A DNA stretch of 64,000 bases, taken from Pseudoprimorskyibacter insulae (GTDB lineage: Bacteria; Pseudomonadota; Alphaproteobacteria; Rhodobacterales; Rhodobacteraceae). A model generated the notes under the pieces. That model worked only from the letters and a program-made list of their open reading frames with translations. It was not told where the DNA came from and made no database searches. The DNA is taken from NCBI RefSeq assembly GCF_900302505.1, contig NZ_OMOJ01000001.1, forward strand, positions 930,001 to 994,000, read 5' to 3'. Shown piece by piece: positions 1 to 8,545 of the stretch (position 1 is its first letter; every line of letters begins with the position of its first letter). The translations under genes were made by a program, and so were the position numbers.

Positions 1-174
1 CTGCATCATCGCGGGGGCGGCTTTGCCCACTGCAATCAAAAACGTCCGGCCCGGCGCGTCGGGCAAGGGGGCGTCCTCCATCGCGCGGATCATCGCCTTA
101 TGCGGGTCTGCCGCTGCGACGGCGGCGTGAAACAGCTGATGCGCGGCGGTGCGAAGATCGGGATGGTCGGACAT
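1..174 (-). CDS. Glycerate 2-kinase / hydroxypyruvate reductase-like protein (5' end only)
   Basis: Only the first 58 codons lie in the window; the gene continues off the left edge. The N-terminus MSDHPDLRTAAHQLFHAAVA, followed by AADPHKAMIRAMED and IAVGKAAPAMM, matches the start of the DUF4147/MOFRL glycerate kinase family (TtuD/GckA). These cytosolic enzymes phosphorylate D-glycerate to 2-phosphoglycerate; some relatives were named hydroxypyruvate reductases. The ATG at 174-172 is preceded on the minus strand by CTGAACGAGAGAGCC, which has a weak GAGAGA ribosome-binding site. The identification rests on the N-terminal domain only, since the catalytic and MOFRL regions are not visible. Confidence 0.75.
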   Translation of the reverse strand, partial: MSDHPDLRTAAHQLFHAAVAAADPHKAMIRAMEDAPLPDAPGRTFLIAVGKAAPAMMQ

Positions 175-274
175 GGCTCTCTCGTTCAGGTGGTGCCTGA
201 AGGGAGCGTTCGAACGCCCCGAAAGTCAACCCAAAACCGGGTCTGGCATTGCCTGACTGTCTAAGAGAAGAGAG

Positions 275-358
275 TGGTGGGCGACCTTGGAATCGAACCA
301 AGCGTGCGTCTCCGCGAGGGAGTTACAGTCCCCTGCCACACCTTGCGGCCTGTCGCCC
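275..358 (-). tRNA. tRNA-Tyr (GTA)
   Basis: Read on the minus strand, the 7-bp acceptor GGGCGAC pairs with GTCGCCC and is followed by A and an encoded CCA. The T-loop is TTCGATTC-like. The anticodon loop is CTGTAAC, giving anticodon GTA. The long variable arm fits a class II tRNA-Tyr of about 84 nt including CCA. Confidence 0.95.
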
Positions 359-397
359 ACTCTCTGCTACAGCGTTTCGCCGTTGCAGCGTGGGGGG

Positions 398-426
398 TGA
401 TTACAGTTGGCTTTTTGCGGCGTCAA
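398..426 (-). promoter_or_regulatory. Putative sigma-70 promoter of tRNA-Tyr
   Basis: The minus strand reads TTGACG (426-421), a 17-nt spacer, then TAATCA (403-398). The predicted start is about 30-35 nt upstream of the mature tRNA 5' end at 358. It lies in the region ahead of rlmB on the opposite strand. Confidence 0.5.
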
Positions 427-496
427 CAGGAAAATTGCTTGCGGGTCCAGCTTGGTCCGCGCATTGTCCGGCCTTCGCAGGCCGAGGAGTCGGAAG

Positions 497-1279
497 ATGG
501 TGAAAAAGCCCAAGTGGGTCGTTGAAAAAGAACAGGCCAAGAAGGCCGCTAGCGCTGAAACGGTGTGGCTGTTCGGGCTACATGCGGTGCGCGATGCGCT
601 GATGAATCCCAAGCGCGAAAAGCTGCGGTTGATTCTGACCAAGAACGCCGCTGACAAATTGGCCGATGCCGTGGCCGACGCCGGGATCGAACCGGAAATG
701 GCCGATCCACGCAGATTCACCGCGCCGCTTGATCCGCAATCTGTGCACCAAGGGGCCGCGCTTGAGGTCAAACCGCTGAACTGGGGGCGGTTGGATGACG
801 TGGCGATTGGCGGCGATCTGTCTGCCCCGCGTCTTGTTCTGCTGGACCGGGTCACCGATCCGCACAACGTCGGGGCGATTCTGCGATCTGCCGAGGTGTT
901 CGGGGCGAATGCCGTGATCGGAACGCTGCACCATTCCGCGCCGGAAACCGGGGCTTTGGCCAAGACCGCCTCGGGCGCGTTGGAGCGTCAGCCCTATCTG
1001 CGCGAACGCAACCTTGCCGAGACAATGGAGAAGCTGCGCGAAATGGGCTATATCCTGCTGGGGCTGGACGGCACCGCGGAACAGTCCATCGAACAAGCGC
1101 TGGAAGGCCGTCGCGATCGTCCCGTCGCGCTGGTGCTGGGGGCCGAAGGGCCGGGCCTGCGCGAAAAGACCAAGGCCACCTGCGACGCCTTGGTTCGCAT
1201 TGAATTTGCACGCGATTTCGGCTCGCTCAACGTGTCCAACGCGGCGGCGGTGGCGCTTTATGCCAGCCGCCCCGCCTAA
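497..1279 (+). CDS. rlmB: RlmB-like 23S rRNA 2'-O-methyltransferase (SpoU/TrmH family)
   Basis: The 260-aa protein belongs to the SpoU class of SAM-dependent RNA 2'-O-ribose methyltransferases. A substrate-binding domain (about residues 25-100, WLFGLHAVRDAL) is followed by the knotted SPOUT domain. SPOUT motif 1, DRVTDPHNVGAILRSAEVFG, starts near residue 117. Motif 2 is VLGAEGPGLR and motif 3, SLNVSNAAAVALY, sits at the C-terminus. RlmB methylates G2251 of 23S rRNA. The ATG at 497 is preferred over an in-frame ATG at 407 because the 30 extra residues look non-coding and a GGAAG site lies just upstream of 497. It converges with the membrane-protein gene with a gap of only 3 nt. A TrmH-like tRNA target cannot be fully excluded. 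Confidence 0.88.
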   Translation: MVKKPKWVVEKEQAKKAASAETVWLFGLHAVRDALMNPKREKLRLILTKNAADKLADAVADAGIEPEMADPRRFTAPLDPQSVHQGAALEVKPLNWGRLDDVAIGGDLSAPRLVLLDRVTDPHNVGAILRSAEVFGANAVIGTLHHSAPETGALAKTASGALERQPYLRERNLAETMEKLREMGYILLGLDGTAEQSIEQALEGRRDRPVALVLGAEGPGLREKTKATCDALVRIEFARDFGSLNVSNAAAVALYASRPA

Positions 1280-1282
1280 GGG

Positions 1283-2158
1283 TCAGGCACCGGGATCTTT
1301 CAACGCCTCATGCGCGCGGCCTTTGATCAACCAGGCCGCGCCAAAAGCCCAAAGCGCGATCCATTCCCAGAACAGTGTGAAATACCGGCCCCAGCCGGTC
1401 ATGTCGAAGGTCGGAATGCTCATCAGGCGGCGGATCGCAAACTCGATCACCAACACCACAACGGCCAGCCAAATCACGCTTCCCAGCCCGATATACAGCC
1501 CGTTGCGAATGCGTTTCGTCGGCTCCTGCCCCATGACGCCCATGGATTTGGGCGAATTGATCCGGGTGAAAACGCGCAGCACCACATAGCCCAGAATGCC
1601 GAACATCGTGACAGCGGCCAGATTGTGCAGGTAATCGCGCGGATCGAAGGACGCGCCGTCATAGCTACGGGTGCGCATCCATAGGTCAAAGGCGGGCGTG
1701 CCTGTGACACTATGTTCATCCCAGATCAGCATGTCATGGCCTGAAGGGTTGTCCAGAAACACCCGCGCCAGATCCTGCGAATCGTAGATGCAGCCCGATC
1801 CCGCCGTCGGAAAGATCGCGATTCCCAATGCGCAGATCCCGGCCAGAAACAGCAGCCTGAAATCGGTGGCGGTGAACGCTTCATACTGCGGGGCGCCGCG
1901 CAGGTCGGCCCGATAGACAAAGCACATCGAAATGCCGATGAAGAACAAACACCCGGCGAAGACATCGCTGGCCACCGGCACGAAATAGCTATGGCTGATC
2001 GAGGCCGGGATACAGCCATTTGTGACCGCGCCGATCAGTACGATCAGCAAAGGCAGGGCCAAAGCCACCGCCCCGACTGCGCGGTGCATATAGGTCAGCA
2101 TCAAGGTTTCGGCGCTGGTGCCGGGTAAATCGGTGGGGCGAATGTGAATTTTCAGCAT
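1283..2158 (-). CDS. Multi-pass membrane protein of unknown function
   Basis: The 291-aa protein has about seven hydrophobic segments and no signal peptide. A first membrane segment after residue 25 (RAVGAVALALPLLIVLIG) is followed by NGCIPASISHSYFVPVASD, then DVFAGCLFFIGISMCFVYRA. The pattern of Ser-Xaa-Ser with aromatics, then D-V-F-x-G and a TM helix, recalls small DUF998/Frag1-like membrane proteins. That is a resemblance, not a firm assignment. An aqueous loop at about 115-165 contains the only Cys-bearing region (GSGCIYDSQD). The start at 2158 (MLKIHIRPTDL) is chosen over 2179. No function can be given. Confidence 0.7.
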   Translation of the reverse strand: MLKIHIRPTDLPGTSAETLMLTYMHRAVGAVALALPLLIVLIGAVTNGCIPASISHSYFVPVASDVFAGCLFFIGISMCFVYRADLRGAPQYEAFTATDFRLLFLAGICALGIAIFPTAGSGCIYDSQDLARVFLDNPSGHDMLIWDEHSVTGTPAFDLWMRTRSYDGASFDPRDYLHNLAAVTMFGILGYVVLRVFTRINSPKSMGVMGQEPTKRIRNGLYIGLGSVIWLAVVVLVIEFAIRRLMSIPTFDMTGWGRYFTLFWEWIALWAFGAAWLIKGRAHEALKDPGA

Positions 2159-2277
2159 GGGTGCAATGTATTGTGGCAATGGGCCTTCAGGCTACACCCA
2201 TGGCGTGCGCGGGTCATCCGAAACTTGCGTCATCGGCCCTTGGACCCAATATATGCCTCATCGAAAAGGAGAGGCCC

Positions 2278-2571
2278 TTGCCCAAAGGAACCAAAGTCGC
2301 CACTTGCACCTATTGTGGCACCCGCGCCGCGCTTGTTCTGCGCGGCCACGACCGACACGAGCTGACCTGCGCCAGTTGCGGCGCACCGCTGCACGATCTG
2401 AAAATGCTGCGCACCGACAAACCGGCCAAGCATGAGGAGCCAAGCGTGGTGCATGGGGTTATCAAAGAAAAGAAGGTCAAACCGTCCAAGGGTAAGACGA
2501 AGAAACGCAAATCCTTTGCCTCGCGGTTTTGGGACGAAGCCTTTGACGCGATTGAGGATATTTTCGACTAA
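2278..2571 (+). CDS. Small zinc-ribbon protein (TTG start)
   Basis: The 97-aa soluble protein has a treble-clef or zinc-ribbon-like CTYC...CASC pair in its first 35 residues, a Lys-rich middle (KEKKVKPSKGKTKKRK) and an acidic, aromatic C-terminus (DEAFDAIEDIFD). I chose the TTG at 2278 because the sequence AAGGAGAGG lies directly upstream, with a 3-nt gap to the start codon, and no ATG in frame is near. The zinc ribbon and basic stretch suggest nucleic-acid or protein contact, but no specific role is known to me. It ends 3 nt before the convergent glycosyltransferase-like gene. Confidence 0.75.
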   Translation: MPKGTKVATCTYCGTRAALVLRGHDRHELTCASCGAPLHDLKMLRTDKPAKHEEPSVVHGVIKEKKVKPSKGKTKKRKSFASRFWDEAFDAIEDIFD

Positions 2572-2574
2572 CGC

Positions 2575-3579
2575 CTAGCGAATCCACAGCCCTTCGCGCT
2601 TGATCCGGTTGCGGATCGCCTGTTCGCGGCGGGGCAGGTTGGCTTGGTCGAACAGGTCGCGCACCTTTTGGCCGCGGTTTTGATAGATCATCCGCTTGAA
2701 TGGGTCGTAGTTTTTCAGCACCCGCTTGACCTTGTTCGGGGTCGCCGTGGCGCGCAGCGTGTCGACCACCCGGTCAGATTCGCGGGCGAACAGCAGCGGC
2801 ATTAGGCGGTAGTGGCAGGTTGTGTCGCCATCCAGATAGCCGGGGGCCAGCGCATCGCGCCCGCCGCCAAGGGCATGGATGGTCAGGGGCAGGGCGATCT
2901 GATCCAGCCATGGGTCGAGCGTCTGGCCCAGCAATTCGCGCGGCGGATCGTTCAGGATGCCGACGGCGATGTCCAGAAACTGCGCGCCAAAGATCTGCGG
3001 GCAGCGGTAGTAGAAGAACCCGGCGTTGAAATAGAGATACCGCCGCCAGAAATCATCGGGCTGCGATAGGTCGAGTGAGCTTTCGAAATCCAGATCGAAG
3101 CGGTCATAGAGCGATTTCCAGATCTGCGTCAGGCCGGGGCCGTAAAGTTCGGGCTTGGGCCAGGTGCCTTCGCAGCGCAGCGAGGCCGAAGGGCGATCAA
3201 AATCAAACGGCACACGGCCCAGATCGTCCAAGACCAGCGTGTCACTGTCAAAGAACACGAAGGGTTGGCCAGCGGGCAGGGCAAACAGAGCCTCGATCTT
3301 GTTGCCATGGGGATAGGATGCGCCGAAATGGCGGTTTTCAAACGGTAGGATCGTCGCACCGCAGTCTTTCAGCAATTCGCGGACCTGATGGTCAGAAATG
3401 CGCGGGTTCTGATCCCAAAGCCGCGAAGGCTGCGGTTCGGCGACAAACAGGCGGAAAGGGCGCGAATGGGTCAGACGCGCAAAAGAGGCGGCGAACAGCG
3501 CGGCCTCATATTGCAGGCGGCCATGCTGACCGACGATCAGGATATTGACGCATTGTCCGGTGGCGGGGCCAGTCGGCAT
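2575..3579 (-). CDS. GT-A-type glycosyltransferase-like protein
   Basis: The 334-aa cytosolic protein has a Rossmann-like N-terminus (VNILIVGQHGRLQYEAALFA) and a DxD-type motif in FVFFDSDTLVLDDLG at about residues 105-120. The motif is typical of nucleotide-sugar-dependent GT-A glycosyltransferases, where the acidic residues hold a divalent metal and the nucleotide diphosphate. A second recognisable block is YLYFNAGFFYYR, resembling the acceptor loop of GT8-like enzymes. The C-terminal 60 residues are strongly basic. Start at 3579 (MPTGPAT) because GGGAAG precedes it; an upstream ATG at 3591 lacks a site. Donor and acceptor are unknown and it is not in a polysaccharide cluster. Confidence 0.6.
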   Translation of the reverse strand: MPTGPATGQCVNILIVGQHGRLQYEAALFAASFARLTHSRPFRLFVAEPQPSRLWDQNPRISDHQVRELLKDCGATILPFENRHFGASYPHGNKIEALFALPAGQPFVFFDSDTLVLDDLGRVPFDFDRPSASLRCEGTWPKPELYGPGLTQIWKSLYDRFDLDFESSLDLSQPDDFWRRYLYFNAGFFYYRCPQIFGAQFLDIAVGILNDPPRELLGQTLDPWLDQIALPLTIHALGGGRDALAPGYLDGDTTCHYRLMPLLFARESDRVVDTLRATATPNKVKRVLKNYDPFKRMIYQNRGQKVRDLFDQANLPRREQAIRNRIKREGLWIR

Positions 3580-3826
3580 TTTACTTCCCAATCAAGCATT
3601 CGCGGTTGGTCGCAGTGGCGATCTGCGCCCAAAAGACGATCAATCTTGTGTCACATATATATGTTGCGTCCCATACCATTGGTCGAGGGGCGCGGGCAAT
3701 GCACAGCCAGATGACAATTGAAACTGTTTAAAATTTTGGCAGGCGCGTGATCCAATTGTGAGCCCGCGCGCCGCGCAGGCTCGCTTTGATTGCCCGGACC
3801 GGCGCTGCCGATCCGGGCGGTGGGCG

Positions 3827-4522
3827 CTAGCCGATCAAGATGGGCGTCATGACCTGCGGTTCTATGACGTCGACGCCGGGCAGGGCGGCGGCCAAAGCCT
3901 CAGCCGATTGTTCCAGCGCGGGGAAGGTGCGGTAATGGCCGGGGATCACCGTTTTGAAGTTGAAATAGCGTTTGGCCGCATAGGCGGCCCCGGCCATATC
4001 CATGGTGTAAAACCCGCCCGCGCTAAGGATGCCGATGTCGGGTTTGTGGTAATCGCCGATCCAGTCCATATCGGCCATGATCGTGGTGTCGCCCGAATGA
4101 TAGATCGTGTGGCCCTCGCCCTTGATGATGAAGCCGACTTCGGCCCCGGTGTATTTGGGCGATCCGTCAATCTCGATCGAGCTGGAATGCGAGGCGGGGA
4201 CCATGATCACCTCAACCACCCCAAAGCGCAGCGTGCCGCCCTTGTTGAATCCGGTGACCTGTTTTGCGCCCTTGCCGGTCAGGACTTTGGCCAGTTCGAC
4301 CATCGTCACCATCGGCGCGCCGGTGCGGTCTGCCACTTCGATCACATCGGCGGTGTGGTCAAAATGCCCGTGGGTCACAAGGATCTGTGTGGCACCGGCG
4401 ATCGCGGCCTCATGCTGATCCTCGGGCAGCATCGGATTGCCGTGCAGCCAAGGATCGATCAGCAATACCTGATCTTCGATTTCGATTCGAAATGAGCCGT
4501 GGCCAAGCCAAATGATGTTCAT
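3827..4522 (-). CDS. UPF0173 / UlaG-like metallo-beta-lactamase-fold hydrolase
   Basis: The 231-aa protein starts MNIIWLGHGSFRIE and carries the metal-binding motif THGHFDHTADV (HxHxDH) near residue 65, SHSSS near 120, and the GD...PGHY His/Asp ligands later. This is the UPF0173 branch of the metallo-beta-lactamase fold, related to UlaG lactonase and usually annotated only as metal-dependent hydrolase. The start at 4522 is supported by AGGAGGG located 6 nt upstream; the ORF extends further to 4567 but without homology. The substrate is unknown. Divergent from the first ceramidase-like gene with a 78-nt gap. Confidence 0.85.
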   Translation of the reverse strand: MNIIWLGHGSFRIEIEDQVLLIDPWLHGNPMLPEDQHEAAIAGATQILVTHGHFDHTADVIEVADRTGAPMVTMVELAKVLTGKGAKQVTGFNKGGTLRFGVVEVIMVPASHSSSIEIDGSPKYTGAEVGFIIKGEGHTIYHSGDTTIMADMDWIGDYHKPDIGILSAGGFYTMDMAGAAYAAKRYFNFKTVIPGHYRTFPALEQSAEALAAALPGVDVIEPQVMTPILIG

Positions 4523-4600
4523 GAAACCCTCCTGTTGTTGGCCAAAGACTAGCATTCTCGGGAACAAGCGCCATATCCGTTTTACAGGAGGGCCGGCGCA

Positions 4601-5239
4601 ATGAATTGGACTGAGGCGGTAGACGGCTATTGTGAACGGCTAGGGCCGGGCCTTTTCGATGAGCCTTTGAATGCCGCGACCAATCTGGCCTTTATCGCCG
4701 TCGCGGTCTGGCTTTGGCCGCAATGCCGGGGTGTGGCGCGGGTGCTGTGTGCGATCCTGTTTGCCATCGGAACCGGGTCGCTATTGTTTCATACCTTTGC
4801 GCAGCCTTGGGCCGGGGTGTTGGATGTGGCGCCGATTGCGCTGTTTATCCTTGTCTATATCTTTGCCGCGACGCGCGATTTTCTGGGGCAAAACAAATGG
4901 GTGAGTGCGGCGGCCGTGTTGGCCTTCTTTCCGTTTGCCGCGCTGACGGCCCCGATTTTGGGGCGCATTCCGGGGCTGGAAAGTTCAGCCGCCTATACGC
5001 CGGTGCCCCTGTTGATCGCGATTTATGCCGGTGTTCTTTGGAGGCGAGACCGCGATACGGCCCGCCGTTTGGCCACTGGGGCGGGGCTGCTATGTGTGTC
5101 GATCGGGTTTCGGGCCCTGGACATGCCGATGTGCGGGGCGCTGCCAATTGGCACGCATTTCCTGTGGCATTGTTTGAACGCCGCCATGCTGGGATGGATG
5201 ATCGCGGCGCTTCCGTCCTGCCAGATTCGACGCCTTTAA
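4601..5239 (+). CDS. Ceramidase-like CREST-family membrane hydrolase
   Basis: The 212-aa protein has about seven membrane segments. It shows all signature positions of the alkaline ceramidase/CREST superfamily: EPLNAATN (residues 21-28), GSLLFHT with Ser60 and His64, Asp75 in GVLDVAPI, and HFLWH with His186 and His190. In human ACER3 the corresponding Ser, Asp and three His form the active site and bind Zn. An amide bond hydrolase in the inner membrane is therefore expected, but the bacterial substrate is not established. AGGAGGG precedes the ATG. A second, divergent copy follows 103 nt downstream. Confidence 0.8.
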   Translation: MNWTEAVDGYCERLGPGLFDEPLNAATNLAFIAVAVWLWPQCRGVARVLCAILFAIGTGSLLFHTFAQPWAGVLDVAPIALFILVYIFAATRDFLGQNKWVSAAAVLAFFPFAALTAPILGRIPGLESSAAYTPVPLLIAIYAGVLWRRDRDTARRLATGAGLLCVSIGFRALDMPMCGALPIGTHFLWHCLNAAMLGWMIAALPSCQIRRL

Positions 5240-5280
5240 GGCGAGCGAGCGCCACTTTAGTCGCACTTCCGTAGAGTTGT

Positions 5281-5309
5281 TTGCATCCCGTGAAATATAT
5301 CAGTTATAG
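5281..5309 (+). promoter_or_regulatory. Putative promoter of the second ceramidase-like gene
   Basis: TTGCAT (5281-5286) and TTATAG (5304-5309) are separated by 17 nt, 34 nt before the start codon at 5343. The intergenic region is clearly more AT-rich than its surroundings. This suggests the paralogue can be transcribed separately from the first copy. Confidence 0.35.
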
Positions 5310-5342
5310 GGGCCGCAACTATAACGATAAGAGTGACAGCCA

Positions 5343-5993
5343 ATGTTACCAGAGCTGAATTACTGCGAGAGTCAGGGCCAAATCCATTCGGGAGAGCCTT
5401 TGAACGTCGCAACATCCCTTGTCTTCTTTTTGATGGCTGGCCTGCTTTGGCGCTCGACCAAGGGATATCCGCTGGCGCGGGTGATGATCATCGCATTGGT
5501 CGTACTGGGTGCCGTGATTACGAACAATCATCTGTTTGCTCCGGCCTATGGTGCGATTAGCCTATACATTGCGCGATTGGGCTTTATCGTCGTTTTGTTC
5601 TACGCAATTGGGCGCGGCATTTTGGAACTGCCCGTATCCGGCGCCATTCTGTTGGCGGTACTTGCTCTGCCAGCCGCATGGGGCATGTCGGCCCTGTTTG
5701 AGATGATTCCGGGCATGTCGCGATCTTCCGTCATTTATGGGCCGTTTGCGTTGGTCTTTGGCATGCTGGCCCTGATCCTGCGCGGGCATGCGCCCGAAAC
5801 CTCGTGGCGGATGGCGGTTGCCGGGCTTTGGCTGCTGCTGGCTTTGCCGATCCGGTCGCTTGATCTGAAATATTGCGGGTTCTTCCCGCATGGCACGCAT
5901 TTCCTGTGGCATATCCTGATTGCGCTGGAAATGGGCTGGCTGATCCACACCTATCGCCGCCATATGCTTGCCCATCGCGACGTGCAGGGGTAA
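5343..5993 (+). CDS. Divergent ceramidase-like paralogue lacking catalytic Ser and Asp
   Basis: The 216-aa, about seven-TM protein aligns along its length with the preceding gene: ELNYCES / DGYCERL, GEPLNVAT / DEPLNAAT, and GTHFLWH at exactly the same residue numbers (His186, His190). The third His is kept (His63). The residue four before it, Ser in the active copy, is Ile59. The residue eleven after it, Asp in the active copy, is Leu74. The Zn-binding His set thus survives without the catalytic Ser/Asp. It may be a pseudoenzyme, a metal-binding membrane protein, or an enzyme with altered chemistry. Start at 5343 follows AAGAGTGACAGCC. gatC follows 39 nt downstream. Confidence 0.75.
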   Translation: MLPELNYCESQGQIHSGEPLNVATSLVFFLMAGLLWRSTKGYPLARVMIIALVVLGAVITNNHLFAPAYGAISLYIARLGFIVVLFYAIGRGILELPVSGAILLAVLALPAAWGMSALFEMIPGMSRSSVIYGPFALVFGMLALILRGHAPETSWRMAVAGLWLLLALPIRSLDLKYCGFFPHGTHFLWHILIALEMGWLIHTYRRHMLAHRDVQG

Positions 5994-6032
5994 ACGCTGG
6001 GGCCAACAGGCATTCGCAATGAGGTTGCCCCC

Positions 6033-6320
6033 ATGTCGATTGATAAACAGACCGCCGCCCGCGTGGCAAAACTGGCCCGTATCAAGGTCGAAGACGATGC
6101 GCTTCCGGCTCTGGCTGAGGAGTTTAACAACATCCTTGGCTTTATTGAGCAATTGCAGGAAGTGGACGTAGACGGCGTTGAGCCGATGGTGTCGGTGACG
6201 CCGATGCGTCTGAAGCGCCGTGTGGATGGTGTGACCGATGGCAACCAGCAGGACAAAGTGCTGAAGAACGCGCCCGACGCCCGCGAGGGCTTCTTTGCCG
6301 TGCCGAAGGTGGTGGAATAA
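6033..6320 (+). CDS. gatC: Aspartyl/glutamyl-tRNA amidotransferase subunit C
   Basis: The 95-aa protein is the small structural subunit of the GatCAB complex, which converts misacylated Glu-tRNA(Gln) and Asp-tRNA(Asn) into the correct amide forms. Family signatures are VAKLARIKV (residues 11-19), [11 protein letters not shown] and the C-terminal block with VTPMRLKRR and [10 protein letters not shown], close to the family's usual length. It overlaps gatA by one base (TAATGA), so the subunits are translationally coupled. gatB is not next door, as is common in alphaproteobacteria. Confidence 0.95.
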   Translation: MSIDKQTAARVAKLARIKVEDDALPALAEEFNNILGFIEQLQEVDVDGVEPMVSVTPMRLKRRVDGVTDGNQQDKVLKNAPDAREGFFAVPKVVE

Positions 6321-7807
6321 TGACCGATCTGACCAAGATGAAAGTGGCCGAGGCCCGCGATGCGCTGCGCAAGGGCGATGTTACCTCGGTTCAACTGACG
6401 GAATCGCTTCTGTCGGCGATCGAAGGCGCGGATGCGCTGAACGCCTATGTGCACAAGACCCCCGAAATCGCGCTTGATCAGGCCAAGGCCGCTGATGCCC
6501 GCATTCAGGCCGGTGATGCGCCCGACATGTGCGGCATCCCGATGGGTATCAAGGATCTGTTCTGCACCAAGGGTGTGCCCAGCCAAGCGGCCAGCCGCAT
6601 TCTGGAAGGCTTCAAGCCGGAATATGAATCCACCGTCACGACCAAACTGTTTGACGCGGGCACCGTGATGCTGGGTAAGCTGAACATGGACGAATTCGCC
6701 ATGGGCAGCTCGAACGAAACATCCTGCTATGGCGATGCGGTGAACCCGTGGCGTCGCGGCAATGACGATGCGCTGTTGACGCCGGGCGGCTCTTCGGGTG
6801 GCTCGGCTGCTGCTGTGGCCGCTGACCTGTGCCTTGCGGCAACCGGCACTGATACCGGCGGCTCGATCCGCCAGCCTGCTGCCTTCACCGGCATCACCGG
6901 CATCAAGCCGACCTACGGGCGTTGTTCGCGCTGGGGCATCGTGGCCTTTGCCAGCTCGCTCGATCAGGCGGGTCCGATGACCAAAGACGTCCGCGACGCG
7001 GCAATCGTGCTTGAGGCGATGTGCGGCCAGGACGCCAAGGATTCGACCAGCGCCGATCTGCCGGTTCCGAACTTTGAGGCGATGCTGACCGGCGATATCC
7101 GCGGCAAGGTCATCGGCATTCCCAAGGAATACCGCCTTGATGGTATGCCCGCCGAGATTGAAAAGCTTTGGGCCGATGGCATCGCGATGCTCAAGGCCGC
7201 TGGCGCCGAGATCCGCGACATTTCCCTGCCGCACACCAAATACGCGCTGCCGACCTATTACGTCATCGCCCCTGCCGAGGCGTCGTCGAACCTGGCGCGC
7301 TATGACGGCGTGCGCTATGGTCACCGCGCCAAGTTGGCACAGGGTGACGGCATCACCGAGATGTACGAAAAAACCCGCGCCGAAGGCTTCGGCCACGAGG
7401 TGCAGCGCCGCGTGATGGTTGGCACCTATGTGCTGTCGGCTGGCTTTTATGACGCCTATTACAACCGCGCCCGCAAGGTCCGCACGCTGATCAAGAAAGA
7501 CTTCGAAGATGTCTTTGCCGCTGGCGTTGACGCGATCCTGACCCCGGCCACCCCCTCCGCCGCTTTTGGCTTGGGCGAAATGACCGAGGCCGATCCGGTT
7601 CAGATGTACCTCAACGACGTATTCACCGTGACCGTCAACCTGGCAGGCCTGCCCGGTATTTCGGTGCCCACCGGCGTCGATGCGCAGGGCCTGCCGCTGG
7701 GGCTGCAACTGATTGGCCGCCCGTGGGAAGAGGGCGATCTGCTGAACACCGCCTATGCGCTGGAACAGGCCGCGGGCTTTGTTTCCAAGCCGACCAAGTG
7801 GTGGTAA
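6320..7807 (+). CDS. gatA: Aspartyl/glutamyl-tRNA amidotransferase subunit A
   Basis: The 495-aa amidase subunit of GatCAB releases ammonia from glutamine for tRNA-bound Glu or Asp. It belongs to the amidase-signature family. The catalytic Lys78 lies in MGIKDLF, the cis-Ser158 in [12 protein letters not shown] and the nucleophile Ser182 in [11 protein letters not shown]; the 24-residue spacing matches characterised GatA proteins. The conserved block continues with [13 protein letters not shown] and ends in [12 protein letters not shown] and [11 protein letters not shown]. The ATG overlaps the gatC stop codon. Confidence 0.97.
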   Translation: MTDLTKMKVAEARDALRKGDVTSVQLTESLLSAIEGADALNAYVHKTPEIALDQAKAADARIQAGDAPDMCGIPMGIKDLFCTKGVPSQAASRILEGFKPEYESTVTTKLFDAGTVMLGKLNMDEFAMGSSNETSCYGDAVNPWRRGNDDALLTPGGSSGGSAAAVAADLCLAATGTDTGGSIRQPAAFTGITGIKPTYGRCSRWGIVAFASSLDQAGPMTKDVRDAAIVLEAMCGQDAKDSTSADLPVPNFEAMLTGDIRGKVIGIPKEYRLDGMPAEIEKLWADGIAMLKAAGAEIRDISLPHTKYALPTYYVIAPAEASSNLARYDGVRYGHRAKLAQGDGITEMYEKTRAEGFGHEVQRRVMVGTYVLSAGFYDAYYNRARKVRTLIKKDFEDVFAAGVDAILTPATPSAAFGLGEMTEADPVQMYLNDVFTVTVNLAGLPGISVPTGVDAQGLPLGLQLIGRPWEEGDLLNTAYALEQAAGFVSKPTKWW

Positions 7808-7843
7808 GGTCCGCAACAAGTGTCACAAAAGGCTCAGGGGCAG

Positions 7844-8545
7844 ATGAAACGGGCAATTCTTGGAACGGTCGCCATCTTGATGGTGGCGGCCTGCGATCCG
7901 CAAATACCGGATAGCGCCGCAGGCGTCGGCTTTGACAATTACGACAGCTACCGCGAACGTCAGCGCCAACGCGAAGAGGCACTGAGCGGTCGTGTCTCCG
8001 TTCCGGCCCCGGCCCGTGTGACGGAAACCACGCTGGATGATGCAGCCAATTCGCAAGCGCGCGATGCCAATTCCGGTGTCGAACCGGTCAATGCCTCGCC
8101 CTCAAACCCCGCGCCGCAGGTCGTGACCAATTCCAGCGGCATTTCGAATGAGAACGATTTCTCGGCCGTGTCAGATGTTCGCAGCATCCAAAGCGACGCG
8201 GACCGCATCGCCCAGAATCGCGCGCAATATCAACAGGTTCAGCCCACGGCGCTGCCGTCCCGCTCTGGCTCGGATGGTCCGAACATCGTGGAATATGCGC
8301 TGAACTCGACCAACCCGATGGGCAATTCGATCTACCGCCGTGTCGGCATCAATCTGGCCTCCAAGAACCTGCGCAACTGCGCGTCCTACCCGTCGCCCGA
8401 CCGCGCCCAAGAGGAATTCTTGGCCAAGGGCGGCCCGCAGAAAGACCGGCTTGCCCTCGATATCGACGGTGACGGCTACGCCTGCGATTGGAACCCGCGC
8501 CCGTTCCAACTGGCGCGGCAAGCAGCCCGCCAAGGTCAAAACTGA
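7844..8545 (+). CDS. Excalibur-domain lipoprotein
   Basis: The 233-aa protein starts with a lipoprotein signal, MKRAILGTVAILMVAACDPQ, where VAAC is the lipobox. A low-complexity Ser/Asn/Pro linker (about residues 40-150) follows. The C-terminus carries an Excalibur-like calcium-binding domain: LRNCASYPSPDRAQEEFLA ... LDIDGDGYACDWNP, with the DxDxDGxxC loop. Such proteins are expected to be anchored in the envelope and are often linked with cell-wall enzymes. Consistently, the next gene is an amidase overlapping its 3' end. Start 7844 is preferred over 7820 because the signal peptide begins there. Confidence 0.8.
   Translation: MKRAILGTVAILMVAACDPQIPDSAAGVGFDNYDSYRERQRQREEALSGRVSVPAPARVTETTLDDAANSQARDANSGVEPVNASPSNPAPQVVTNSSGISNENDFSAVSDVRSIQSDADRIAQNRAQYQQVQPTALPSRSGSDGPNIVEYALNSTNPMGNSIYRRVGINLASKNLRNCASYPSPDRAQEEFLAKGGPQKDRLALDIDGDGYACDWNPRPFQLARQAARQGQN

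Noticed and set aside
5951-7819. 622-aa open frame on the minus strand opposite gatA
   Set aside because: It is a shadow of the high-GC gatA frame with no recognisable domain; gatC and gatA are unmistakable on the plus strand.
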